A DNA stretch of 64,000 nt, from the NCBI GenBank assembly GCA_964592855.1, contig CAZQKI010000002.1, positions 1 through 64,000 of the forward strand, in the 5' to 3' direction. The notes beneath the pieces were generated by a model, which worked only from the letters and a program-made list of their open reading frames with translations, searched no databases and was not told where the DNA came from. Positions 16,200-24,783 of this stretch are shown here, in pieces. The DNA is from JAAYLN01 sp964592855 (GTDB lineage: Bacteria; Verrucomicrobiota; Kiritimatiellia; RFP12; JAAYLN01). Both the position numbers and the translations under genes were made by a program. Positions within the stretch are counted from its first letter, which is position 1. Each line of letters begins with the position of its first letter.

Positions 16200-18449
16200 C
16201 TATCGGCCGCCGGCGAGCGTGCGGGCGAGGGTTTCGGCGGCCAGGCGGCGTCCGGCGTTGGTGAGCGTGCCGTCGACGACCGCGGGCGTCGCCTCGCGGG
16301 TGTGGCACATCGTGTAGAAATCGGCGACGGTGATGCCCAGGGCGTCGGCCACGCGGAGAACGGCTTCGGCGTAGGGGCGCATGGGGTCTTCGCCGGGATG
16401 TGTCGGGACCCGCATGTCGGCGGGCAGGAGGCCCGGCGGCGGCGTCATGAGAACCACCTGGGCGGGCAGGGCGTCGCGGAGGAGGCCGGCGAGGGCGGCG
16501 AGTCGGCGCTCGAAGTCCTCCAGCGTTTCGCCTGCGGCGAGGCCGGGCATGTCGGGCGCGACCACGACGATGTCGGCGGGGTTCAGCCGGGCCAGCTGCG
16601 TCAGGGGCGCAAGACGGTCGAAGGTTCGCGTGGGAATGAATGCCTTGAGGGATTCAACGCTCTGCCTCCGGTAACGGATGGAATTGGCCGCGAGGCCGGG
16701 AATCTGCGCGCCGAATACCTGGATGTCGGAGAGGAACTGACGGTCAAACGCCAGACCATTGTCCTCGCCGCCCAGTCCGGGCGGCGCCAGAAAGCCGTCG
16801 AGCAGGGTGATTTGCTGTCCGGGGCGAAGTCCGGTGAAGGGGGCCGGATGACCGCTGGAGGCGCGCCGCGGCATCAGCACGCAGGACGCCTCGCCCATGA
16901 CCATGAAGCTGCCGTCGAGATCGTCGGGGAGGGCTTCGAAGGGTTGGCGGAGAAAGCGGATCGCCCCGTTGTTGACCGTGACGCCGGCATGGCTCACCGT
17001 CCAGCGGATGGAGGTGAAATCGTGGGCGGTGCCGACGGGGAGCACGAGGCGTGTCCATCCCTGCTGGAGGGTGACGACCTCGCGGTACATCTTCTCCACT
17101 CCCTCCGGCGTTGTCGTCCAGGCGGTCAGCGTCAAGGGCAGGGAATCGGGTGCCGTGCCGCGAAGGTGGATTTCGGGTTGGACGGGGTCGTCGTCGTAGC
17201 AGATGGCGGGGACGCCCTGCAGGCGCGTGGCCAGGCGGTATTCGTTGCCGATGGTGTCGGGAATCACAACCGTCAGGCGCGCGGTTTCGCAGGCCCCCGG
17301 CTTGTTCCGGACTTCCAGGTCAACGGGCAGGGCGCCGGTGTTGGTTGCGATGATGCGGCACCGGGGGGTTTCGCCCAGCGTGGCGCCCGCCTGTTTCCAA
17401 AGGCAGCTGACATCCTGCGCACCCTCCCAGGCGGCATGGATGCTGCGCAGCGAGACGGGGGTGAAACGGGTCTCGTGGCCATAAAAGACGTAGCTGGGCT
17501 CCAAGGCGTAGTCGGCGCCCGCGTGCAGGGTGGCGCCGATGCGTTCGACGCGGGCGGCGACGGGATCGGCTCCGGTGAGCAGGGCCGCTTGCGGCAGCTC
17601 GACGATGGCGTCGGTTCCCGGCGGGATCCATCCCAGGTTAAGATTGATTTCGCGGTCGCAGAGCGTCAGCACGGTGTAGTCGAGGATGCCGGCGCGGAGT
17701 GGAATCGGATCGCTCGGCATCCAATCGTCGTCCTTGCGCGAACGCGAGCCGACCTGGAAGACCAGCTTGTCCTGAAGCAGGAGATAGACGGGTTTGCGGC
17801 TTTTGACGGCGAATCGGAATTCGCCGGACGCGGGGATCAGCATCTTGCCCGAGAGTTTGGCCACGTAGACGGGACGCCGCCAGCCGCCCTGGTACCAATT
17901 GCGCGGGCCCTGCTCGTTGCTGACGACGGGGATGAAGCCCTCCAGCGGAAACTGCACCGGCTGCCGCCCCGGGCGCGTGGACATAAAGCGCATCTCCTCC
18001 CAAGTGGGGGGAGCTTCGTTGGCACCCGCCCGCTGGATTGAGACGGAGACCGGCTGCGGATCGACGAAGGGGCAATCGGGTGCAAGGGGCGTCGTGTTGG
18101 TGATGGCATAGAGCGCGACGACCGCCTGCGGCGCCAGACCCTCGCAATTGACCAGCACGCTCACGGCACCGGCATTGGTCGCGGCCACGCGCAGACTGCG
18201 GGGCGATGCCCCATGATAGGCGGCGACGCGGGAGATCTGGCCATCGACGACGGATCCCGCGGGAATTTCGACCAGGGCAAGACGCTGATTCGCGGGAGCC
18301 TGGAAGACCACCCGCACGGGTGCATCGGCATGCTGCCACGGCGGATCCGGGGCTTGCGCCTGAACCGTCCCGGCGAAGGCCAGCGACACCGCCAGGAGCA
18401 GGTGCTGCCGGCCGTTTACTGATAAAAGATGGCGGATTCCGTGTTCCAT
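16200..18449 (-). CDS. exported 749-aa protein with C-terminal SGNH-like hydrolase domain
   Basis: A signal peptide (hydrophobic HLLLAVSLAFAG then VQAQA) follows the ATG at 18449, so the product is exported. Residues about 40-200 and 300-480 look like beta-sandwich domains. The last 200 residues resemble an SGNH/GDSL lipase-like fold: a strand ending in ADIVVVAPDMPG, helices with ETLEDFERRLAALAGLLRD, and a late DFYTMCHT...VDGTLTNAGRRLAAETLA resembling the block with the catalytic Asp-x-x-His, although the exact catalytic residues are not clear. Convergent with the oxidoreductase gene, one base apart. Carbohydrate esterase activity is a guess. I do not recognise the N-terminal domains. Confidence 0.6.
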   Translation of the reverse strand: MEHGIRHLLSVNGRQHLLLAVSLAFAGTVQAQAPDPPWQHADAPVRVVFQAPANQRLALVEIPAGSVVDGQISRVAAYHGASPRSLRVAATNAGAVSVLVNCEGLAPQAVVALYAITNTTPLAPDCPFVDPQPVSVSIQRAGANEAPPTWEEMRFMSTRPGRQPVQFPLEGFIPVVSNEQGPRNWYQGGWRRPVYVAKLSGKMLIPASGEFRFAVKSRKPVYLLLQDKLVFQVGSRSRKDDDWMPSDPIPLRAGILDYTVLTLCDREINLNLGWIPPGTDAIVELPQAALLTGADPVAARVERIGATLHAGADYALEPSYVFYGHETRFTPVSLRSIHAAWEGAQDVSCLWKQAGATLGETPRCRIIATNTGALPVDLEVRNKPGACETARLTVVIPDTIGNEYRLATRLQGVPAICYDDDPVQPEIHLRGTAPDSLPLTLTAWTTTPEGVEKMYREVVTLQQGWTRLVLPVGTAHDFTSIRWTVSHAGVTVNNGAIRFLRQPFEALPDDLDGSFMVMGEASCVLMPRRASSGHPAPFTGLRPGQQITLLDGFLAPPGLGGEDNGLAFDRQFLSDIQVFGAQIPGLAANSIRYRRQSVESLKAFIPTRTFDRLAPLTQLARLNPADIVVVAPDMPGLAAGETLEDFERRLAALAGLLRDALPAQVVLMTPPPGLLPADMRVPTHPGEDPMRPYAEAVLRVADALGITVADFYTMCHTREATPAVVDGTLTNAGRRLAAETLARTLAGGR

Positions 18450-18617
18450 TACCTGTCTACTCGAGAATGCGGTCTTGTGAACAGAGCTTCTTGCGTTTCG
18501 ACCATTTCCATGCTCAAACTCAGTCTGATGCCCGGTGAGCCGCATTATTTGCGGCGCGGGCGGCACCGTGCCGGACGGTGCTCCAATTCAACTGCCGTCG
18601 CATTTGCTCCCGCGTTC

Positions 18618-18632
18618 TGGCACGCTTTGTGC
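18618..18632 (+). promoter_or_regulatory. sigma-54 (-24/-12) promoter candidate of the pilus-like operon
   Basis: TGGCACGCTTTGTGC has GG and GC dinucleotides separated by exactly 10 bases and matches the TGGCACG-N4-TTGC consensus at all but one position. Transcription would start near 18644, which favours the TTG start at 18716 for the first gene. Sigma-54 control of pilin genes is well known in other bacteria. Confidence 0.55.
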
Positions 18633-18646
18633 GTTTATTATCCCGC

Positions 18647-19453
18647 ATGTCAGCTCAGCCTCAACCTGCCGCGCGGCAACCCAACAGAGCCCAATCGGAC
18701 TCTGCAGGGCATCCGTTGCAATTTGCGTGCCAGACGCGCGGCGGATTCACCCTTTTTGAGATGATGGTGGTGGTCTTGATCATCTCGATTCTGGCGGCCA
18801 TGACGGCGGTGGCGGTCAACAGCGCCAAGGAGAAGGCGCGCCAGACCGACTGCATGTCCAACCTTCGGCAACTGGGGACGGCGATCGTGACCTATCGCGC
18901 CGACAATCGCGGGCGCAACCCCGGCTGGCTTTCAAACCTCTATCCGACGTATATCGACGACAAACGGGTCTATATCTGCCGGAGTGACAAGGCGAGAGGC
19001 CTTGGCGATTGTCGTCCCGGTGTTTCCGAAATCAATGGCCAGGATAACGTCTTTGACAATAGGGACAACGCTTTGAGGCGAAACCCCGCGCAGGTTCCAC
19101 AGATGGCCAATGATGCCATAGAAGCATGCAGCTACTTCTATGAGTTTTCGGCGGCGCCAAGCCCCTGGTCTACGGAAGATCTTGATGGCGACGGATTCAC
19201 GACCTGGTGCGATTTCAAGGAAAACCAGTTGGCGAAGGGCGATCAGAATAATGAGAACATGCCGTACAGCTCGTCACGGATGCCGATTGTGCGTTGCTAT
19301 CACCACACAAATTCTGGCAAAATCAGGGGCTATGCCAATGAGAACGCGACCACGCCCTCGCTTGAGCCAATTACCCTCAACGTAGCGTATGCGGGCAATG
19401 TCATCATCTCACCGCTTTGGTGGGAGGGTGCGCTGGAACCCGGTGAACAGTAA
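18647..19453 (+). CDS. type IV pilin/type II pseudopilin-like protein
   Basis: The prepilin signature RGG|FTLFEMMVVVLIISILAAM is unmistakable: a prepilin peptidase site before Phe, glutamate at mature position 5, and a hydrophobic helix. The mature protein is about 235 residues, with the NLRQLGTAIVTYRADN segment usual in PVC pseudopilins and a disulfide-capable body. The ATG at 18647 gives 268 residues with a long leader. A TTG at 18716 behind CAGGGC gives a 10-residue leader (MQFACQTRGG) and fits the candidate sigma-54 promoter better. It is the first gene of the secretin-PilMNOP-ATPase run and likely supplies its fibre subunit. Confidence 0.82.
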   Translation: MSAQPQPAARQPNRAQSDSAGHPLQFACQTRGGFTLFEMMVVVLIISILAAMTAVAVNSAKEKARQTDCMSNLRQLGTAIVTYRADNRGRNPGWLSNLYPTYIDDKRVYICRSDKARGLGDCRPGVSEINGQDNVFDNRDNALRRNPAQVPQMANDAIEACSYFYEFSAAPSPWSTEDLDGDGFTTWCDFKENQLAKGDQNNENMPYSSSRMPIVRCYHHTNSGKIRGYANENATTPSLEPITLNVAYAGNVIISPLWWEGALEPGEQ

Positions 19454-19536
19454 CCCGACGGCATGCAGTCGGAAACCCTGAACCCTGCTTTGTTGCAAGA
19501 TCCCCGGAAGCGAAGTTTCAAACACAGGAAAGCAAT

Positions 19537-21519
19537 ATGACTGGCATCATCTTCCAAATGAACGGTCCGGCGCGCCGTCTGCTGGCCGCCGTGGTCGGCG
19601 TGGCCCTTCTGGCCGGATGCGTGGCGACTCCGCCGGAGGAATTTTTCGTGCATCCGGATGTGGATCGTGCGACGGCGCTTTTCGATCAGGCCCGCTATGC
19701 GGACGCGATCATCGCCTGCACGGACATCAACCGGCGCGATCCGCTGACGCCCGGACTGGTCGAACTGCAAAGCCGGATCATGCAGCGGCTGGCGGCACTG
19801 CGCCAGCGCGGGGTGGACATCCGGCAGGAGCCTTCGGATGCCTTGGCGATGGCGGACTTGGACCGTCAGGGAATCCTGCCCGACACCTATCGCCAGCGCC
19901 GGCATGTCGTTGGCGAGACGAAGCCCATCAACAGCCTGCCGACCGCGATGCAGCAGATTCTGGATCGCCCCGTCAGCATCCATCTCGAGAATGTGATGCT
20001 CAGCGAGATCGTCGCGCAGATCGGCGCGTCCGAGAACGTCAACATGGTGGCGGACGGTGCGCTGGACGACAAGACACTGACCATTCATGTCGAGAACACG
20101 CCGCTGGGCGAAGTGCTGGAGTATGTCGGCCGCAACCTGGGCGTGACCTTCGCCGTGGGGCAGAACATCATCTGGGTGACGCCGGGGAACAGCTCGGCGG
20201 GAACGGTGCCGCTGGTGACCCGCATCTACCGCCTGCGCAAGGGCCTTTCGAAAGAGGAGGTCGAGGGGGGGCCGGATTCGCTGGGTATCATCGAGGCGGT
20301 CACCCGCTTCGTTCCAACAGTCGAGGGTGCCGACATCCTCTTCAACATCAAGGCGCATGCGGTGATGGCGAAGAACTCGCGCGAGAACATGAAGTTGATC
20401 GAGGACATCATCGAGGTGCTGGACGTCCGCCCGCCGCAGGTGCTGATCGAAGCGCGCTTCATGAGCACCGGCGTGACGGACCTGCGGGAACTCGGCGTGG
20501 ACTGGCTGTTGAATTCGTCGTATAAGGTGAGTGGCAAGGAAGGCGCTACGCGTTCCGCCGTGAATTCCGGGGCCACGATGGGCTTCACGGATTTCGCGAA
20601 CCAGAAGTCGGGCTTGAACTTTACCTTCGAAGGCATTCTCACCGATCCGGCCTTCGAGGCCGTCATCCACGCGCTGGAAACGACGGGCAAGTCCCGCACG
20701 CTCTCCGTGCCGCGCGTCACGACGGTCAACAACCGCGAAGCTTCGCTGCGTGTCGGCGAAGACTTCCGCTATTTCGAAGAGTATGAAACCGAAGAGGTCC
20801 GGACCGGCACGACGCCGGAGGGACGCGACATCTACCAGTCGCGGCTCGTGCCGACCGGCACCCCCACGCTGGAAGAGCTGGGCATCGAATTGGTCGTGAC
20901 ACCCAGCGTCGGCGCCGATCTGGCCACGATCTCGCTCAGCCTGGCGCCCGAGATCAGCGAGTTCGTCCGCTGGGAGTACTACGAGACCTCCTCGGGAGAC
21001 AACAACAATAGCAGCAACAATGACAATAACAACACCACGACGAACGCCGGCTTGAGCATGATCAAGCTGCCGGTGTTCCGGCGGAGCCTGGTCGAGACCG
21101 AGGTGCTGGTGCGGAGCGGCGAAACGGTCGTCATGGGCGGCCTGGTCACCTCTTCGCGCGTCAAGGGCCGCGAGGGCATTCCCATCCTGTCGCGCCTGCC
21201 GCTCATCGGCCAGCTGTTCCGTCACGACACGTATGACGACATCAGCCAGAATCTGTTGATATTCGTCACCGCGACGCTGATCTCGGATGCGGGTGAAGAA
21301 CTGATACCGCTGACGCCGAGCGAACCGGTCACGTCGGGCGGCAAGGTCGTCCTCGGCGAGAACGACGTCGTGGAGCCGGCGACGCCGTCCGATTCCGATG
21401 CGACGCCCGCGCCCGCCGATGCGACGCCCGCGCCCACCGCCACGCGCCCGCAGACGACCCTCCCGGATGGCAAGCAGAATGGACCGACGGCTTTTCGCCG
21501 GGCGCCCGTCGATAATTGA
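19537..21519 (+). CDS. lipoprotein secretin, GspD/PilQ family
   Basis: This 660-residue protein forms the outer-membrane channel of a type II secretion or type IV pilus system. The N-terminus has a lipobox ALLAGC with the acylated cysteine at residue 28. A helical repeat region follows, then an N0-like domain (VSIHLENVMLSEIVAQI...NMVADG...KTLTIHVENTPL). The secretin core (about 350-590) has SVPRVTTVNNREA, the GIELVVTPSVG strand and VRSGETVVMGGLVTSSRV...GIPILSRLPLIGQLF. An Asn-rich stretch (about 488-505) sits inside the core. The C-terminal tail is proline/alanine/threonine-rich. The start follows AGGAAAG. Eighteen bases separate it from the pilM-like gene. Confidence 0.9.
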   Translation: MTGIIFQMNGPARRLLAAVVGVALLAGCVATPPEEFFVHPDVDRATALFDQARYADAIIACTDINRRDPLTPGLVELQSRIMQRLAALRQRGVDIRQEPSDALAMADLDRQGILPDTYRQRRHVVGETKPINSLPTAMQQILDRPVSIHLENVMLSEIVAQIGASENVNMVADGALDDKTLTIHVENTPLGEVLEYVGRNLGVTFAVGQNIIWVTPGNSSAGTVPLVTRIYRLRKGLSKEEVEGGPDSLGIIEAVTRFVPTVEGADILFNIKAHAVMAKNSRENMKLIEDIIEVLDVRPPQVLIEARFMSTGVTDLRELGVDWLLNSSYKVSGKEGATRSAVNSGATMGFTDFANQKSGLNFTFEGILTDPAFEAVIHALETTGKSRTLSVPRVTTVNNREASLRVGEDFRYFEEYETEEVRTGTTPEGRDIYQSRLVPTGTPTLEELGIELVVTPSVGADLATISLSLAPEISEFVRWEYYETSSGDNNNSSNNDNNNTTTNAGLSMIKLPVFRRSLVETEVLVRSGETVVMGGLVTSSRVKGREGIPILSRLPLIGQLFRHDTYDDISQNLLIFVTATLISDAGEELIPLTPSEPVTSGGKVVLGENDVVEPATPSDSDATPAPADATPAPTATRPQTTLPDGKQNGPTAFRRAPVDN

Positions 21520-21537
21520 ATGAGTTGAATTAGCACC

Positions 21538-23343
21538 ATGTCGCGCCTCAAACAAATCGTTGGACTTGATCTTGGCACCCGCAATGTGCGGGCGGTCTGG
21601 GTGCAGCTCCGTGGCGGCGCGCCGCGCGTGGTGCGCACCGAACAGATGGCCCTGCCCCTCGAGGGGGGCGACACCGACGCGTTGCTGCACTCCTGGCTCG
21701 GACAGCTGGGCCTGCTCAAGGGGTTTGCTGCGTTGCAGATTTCGGGGACGCAGCTGGTCTTCCAGCCCGGACGTCTCAATCCCGGCGATCCGCGCTCGCC
21801 GCGGCAGGCGGCCGACATGGAGTTGGCGACCTTCAACGACATGGCGGGCGACAGCATGGTCTCGGCGGTGGCGGCGCACGAATGGAGCCCCGGGCTTCGG
21901 GTCTACCTGATGGGCATGGCGCGGCCTTCGGTGATTGCCGCGACGCTGGCCGGCTTCGAGCCGATCGGCATCCGTCCGGCCGACTTGATTCCCGCACCGG
22001 TCGCCCTCTTCAATGCGCTCGCGCCGCTGGCGCCGAGCCAGGGAGGCACCGGCCTCTACGTCAACATCGGCCACAACCAGACGGAGCTGGCGATCGGCAC
22101 GGCCAAGGGCATCTTGTTTGCACGCGCCTTCGCGATCGGCGGCAAGCAGTTCACCGAGGCGGTGGCGAAGCTGGCGGGCGTGCCGTTGACGCAAGCCGAG
22201 ACCCAGAAGCAGCGGGAAGGGACGATCGAGACCGGCGGCCCCTTCGCCGAGGTGTTGCGGCCGCTGGCGGAACGCTGGTACACCCAGCTGGCGGCCTGCC
22301 TGAGCGCCTACCGCGGAGCCTTCACGGGCGAGCAGTTCGGTGTTTCGCGGATCATCCTGTCCGGTGGCGGCGCGCAATTGCGCGGACTGCCGGCCTATGT
22401 TCAGCAGCGACTGGGGATTCCCGTCTGCCTGGCGGACGACCTGCCCGGCCTGGCCGGATTCCTGGGTGGCGGCGCATCGCGCGCCGGCGCACCGGTGGCT
22501 GCCGCATCCCCTGCAAGCAAGGCCGACCGGCCGACGTGGGGACAGTTCGACATCGCAGCGGGGCTGGCCATCACGGCGCTTGAACTGGCCCTCGCGCATC
22601 TTTCGCTCCTGCCGGAGAGTCTCCGCGGCGAAGTGGTCTTCCGTGAAAAGAAGCCCTATTTGATTGCCGCTTCGATCATGGGCGCCTTGACGCTGGGCGT
22701 GGTGACGGCCAGCATGGTCATCTCCTTGAGTGCGGAGACGGGCGTCCTGGACGCCGAACGCCAGGAACTGCGCCTTCGCGAGCAGATGGACAAGTCAATC
22801 ACGGCCATCCGCCAGCGCGGCGAGGTGTTGCGGCAGCGTGGCGACCCCCTGCGTCAGCTGATTCTCGGCGGACCGATGATGCGTGAAGTGATCTCGCTGG
22901 TCGCCAACGCCATCTCGAAGGACGACTGGATTTCGATGATCTGCGAGGAGACCTCCTACAAAACGGCCAAAAAGGCGGGCGAGAAGCCCGCGCCGCCGGC
23001 CCCGCCGCCGCGCTCGGGGTTTTTCGTTCCCGGGTTCCGCAGCGCGACCAAGCCCGCCGCCAAGCCGACGGAGGCCGAATCGCTGCTGTCCGGGCTGACG
23101 CCTGCGCCGACCCCGTCCGATTTCAATGTCTACATCATCGAAGGCTACACGCCGGATATGGGGTTGACGACCGTGAAGGCGATGATCCAGAATCTGGAGA
23201 CGGCCACCCGCGTGCGGAAGGTGGACCTCCTGAGCGATGACCGCGTGCTTCCGCCGTCCCTCCCTGCGGAACTGCAGGAGCAGGGCGTGCAGCTGCCCAA
23301 CATGCGCCGGTTCGTGATTCGGCTGGAGGTGAGTCCGCCATGA
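21538..23343 (+). CDS. PilM-PilN fusion protein
   Basis: Residues 1-320 are PilM-like, with the actin-type phosphate loop GLDLGTRNVRAVWV, the second nucleotide motif LYVNIGHNQTEL and ILSGGGAQLRGL. After a linker, LSLLPESLR (about 356-363) is the PilN hallmark, followed by one transmembrane helix (374-397), a coiled region and a periplasmic ferredoxin-like domain to residue 601. In Pseudomonas-type systems PilM and PilN are separate proteins bound through the INLLP peptide; here they are one chain. It would link the cytoplasmic ATPase to the periplasmic alignment complex. It overlaps the next gene by four bases (ATGA). Confidence 0.82.
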   Translation: MSRLKQIVGLDLGTRNVRAVWVQLRGGAPRVVRTEQMALPLEGGDTDALLHSWLGQLGLLKGFAALQISGTQLVFQPGRLNPGDPRSPRQAADMELATFNDMAGDSMVSAVAAHEWSPGLRVYLMGMARPSVIAATLAGFEPIGIRPADLIPAPVALFNALAPLAPSQGGTGLYVNIGHNQTELAIGTAKGILFARAFAIGGKQFTEAVAKLAGVPLTQAETQKQREGTIETGGPFAEVLRPLAERWYTQLAACLSAYRGAFTGEQFGVSRIILSGGGAQLRGLPAYVQQRLGIPVCLADDLPGLAGFLGGGASRAGAPVAAASPASKADRPTWGQFDIAAGLAITALELALAHLSLLPESLRGEVVFREKKPYLIAASIMGALTLGVVTASMVISLSAETGVLDAERQELRLREQMDKSITAIRQRGEVLRQRGDPLRQLILGGPMMREVISLVANAISKDDWISMICEETSYKTAKKAGEKPAPPAPPPRSGFFVPGFRSATKPAAKPTEAESLLSGLTPAPTPSDFNVYIIEGYTPDMGLTTVKAMIQNLETATRVRKVDLLSDDRVLPPSLPAELQEQGVQLPNMRRFVIRLEVSPP

Positions 23344-24101
23344 AGATGAAGCCCGCGCGCATCCGCATCTCGGAACGACAGCAGGTGCTGCTCATCATTC
23401 CCGTCGCGATCTTCGTGATGATCACGATCTGGGTCTGGGTTCTGAGCCCGCAGTTCGAGCGCCGCAGCGAAATCGCAATTCTCCGCAATCAGCTCGAGCA
23501 CAGCGCCTATGCCCATGTCAGCATGGAAAATCTCGAAAAAATCGAGGCGCACGAGAAGGCGCTTGGCGCCCGTTTGGACGACGAGTGGTCGCGAACCATC
23601 GGCCGGTTGGCGACTTTTGAAAACCAGCGCGACCTGCGCGAATCGGAGTTCGGGCGCATCGACTTCAAGATGGAGCTCTACAAGGCGCGCCTGCGCCTGT
23701 CGCGGCGCTCGGAGGAACTGGGCATTCCGCTGATTCCCCAGGATCTCGGCCTGCAGGACGCCCTGGGCGGCAAGGATGCGGAGATCCGCATCCGCATGCT
23801 GCAGCTGCGTGCTGTCGAACTGCTGGTTGATCTGACGTTGAACCGGCGGATTCAGAAGCTCCATTCGATTCTGCCGCTGGCGCCGGTCAAGCATGAAGGG
23901 CCGGACAAGAAGCTGGTGGTCAGCGAGTATCCCGTCAGCGTGCAATTTGATGTCGGCTTCGACGATCTCTACCTGTTCTTTCAGGCGATCTTCCAGCAAA
24001 ACCAGGTCTTCGTGTTTCGCAACCTTCGCATTGAGGCAGGGCCGACGCAGCAGGCACCCTTGCGGGTCTCCGGCGTGATGAGCGCCCTGTTGTTTGAATA
24101 A
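23340..24101 (+). CDS. PilO-like inner-membrane alignment protein
   Basis: The 253-residue product has a short basic N-terminus, one transmembrane segment (about 16-36, LLIIPVAIFVMITIWVWVL), a coiled-coil-rich stretch and a C-terminal alpha/beta domain containing YPVSVQFDVGFDDLYLFFQAIF, which resembles the PilO/GspM ferredoxin-like fold. Its place directly after PilM-PilN and its topology support the call more than its sequence does. It probably dimerises with the PilN part. Confidence 0.65.
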   Translation: MKMKPARIRISERQQVLLIIPVAIFVMITIWVWVLSPQFERRSEIAILRNQLEHSAYAHVSMENLEKIEAHEKALGARLDDEWSRTIGRLATFENQRDLRESEFGRIDFKMELYKARLRLSRRSEELGIPLIPQDLGLQDALGGKDAEIRIRMLQLRAVELLVDLTLNRRIQKLHSILPLAPVKHEGPDKKLVVSEYPVSVQFDVGFDDLYLFFQAIFQQNQVFVFRNLRIEAGPTQQAPLRVSGVMSALLFE

Positions 24102-24102
24102 T

Positions 24103-24780
24103 ATGGACCACTTTTGGAAATGGCTCATGCGCACGGATGCCCGCAGCATCTTCGTGATCTCGCTGCTGCTCTTCATTCTCGTCACCGGCTGGCGCGTCTG
24201 GATGGCGATGCAGCCGCGTCCTGCCGCCGAGCCGCCGCCGGTGACGGCCGAGCCCGTCAAGTCGACGCCGTTCCGGCCGCTGGGGGTCATGAACCTCATC
24301 TCGAATCAATTTTCGGCCCAGACCCTGGTTGTCCCCGTGAATCCCTTCCGTCCGACCTTCGAGGCGATGGTGCGGAATCCCGAGAGCGGAGATTTGCAGG
24401 CCATTGCCGGCGTTCCTGCGGGCGGTGCCCAGCGCCAGTCCGACGGGCAACGGGAACACGATACGCAGAGGGACCACGCGGACCACGGCCAGCAGCGCGG
24501 AGGGGGCCGTGATCGCGGCGGGAAACCCGATCCGGCAGACCCCGCCCCGCCGCCGATTCCGCAGTTCGCCTTCAAGGGGATGTTCCAGCGTCCCGACGGG
24601 CGCATCGCGGCCTACGTGGGAAGCTCGGTGGGAGGCGGACAATTTCTGGCCGCCGGCGATAAGCTTGCGGGCTTCGAGGTGGTGGAGGCTTCGGCCGAAG
24701 GGGTGACGCTGAAGATGGCCGATGGCACGACGCGCGTGCTGGCCAAGGGTGACGATCCGGTAGCCCTGGGGGTTGAATGA
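24103..24780 (+). CDS. PilP/GspC-like membrane-anchored protein
   Basis: The 225-residue product has one transmembrane helix near the N-terminus (about 15-36), then a periplasmic region with a low-complexity, charged linker (about 105-150; SDGQREHDTQRDH and GGGRDRGGK). The C-terminal 75 residues form a small beta domain (FAFKGMFQRPDGRIAAYV...DGTTRVLAKGDDP) like the homology region of PilP and GspC, which binds the secretin N0 domain. The ATG lies one base after the preceding stop and three bases separate it from the ATPase gene. Assignment rests on topology, domain shape and position. Confidence 0.6.
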   Translation: MDHFWKWLMRTDARSIFVISLLLFILVTGWRVWMAMQPRPAAEPPPVTAEPVKSTPFRPLGVMNLISNQFSAQTLVVPVNPFRPTFEAMVRNPESGDLQAIAGVPAGGAQRQSDGQREHDTQRDHADHGQQRGGGRDRGGKPDPADPAPPPIPQFAFKGMFQRPDGRIAAYVGSSVGGGQFLAAGDKLAGFEVVEASAEGVTLKMADGTTRVLAKGDDPVALGVE

Positions 24781-24783
24781 GCC

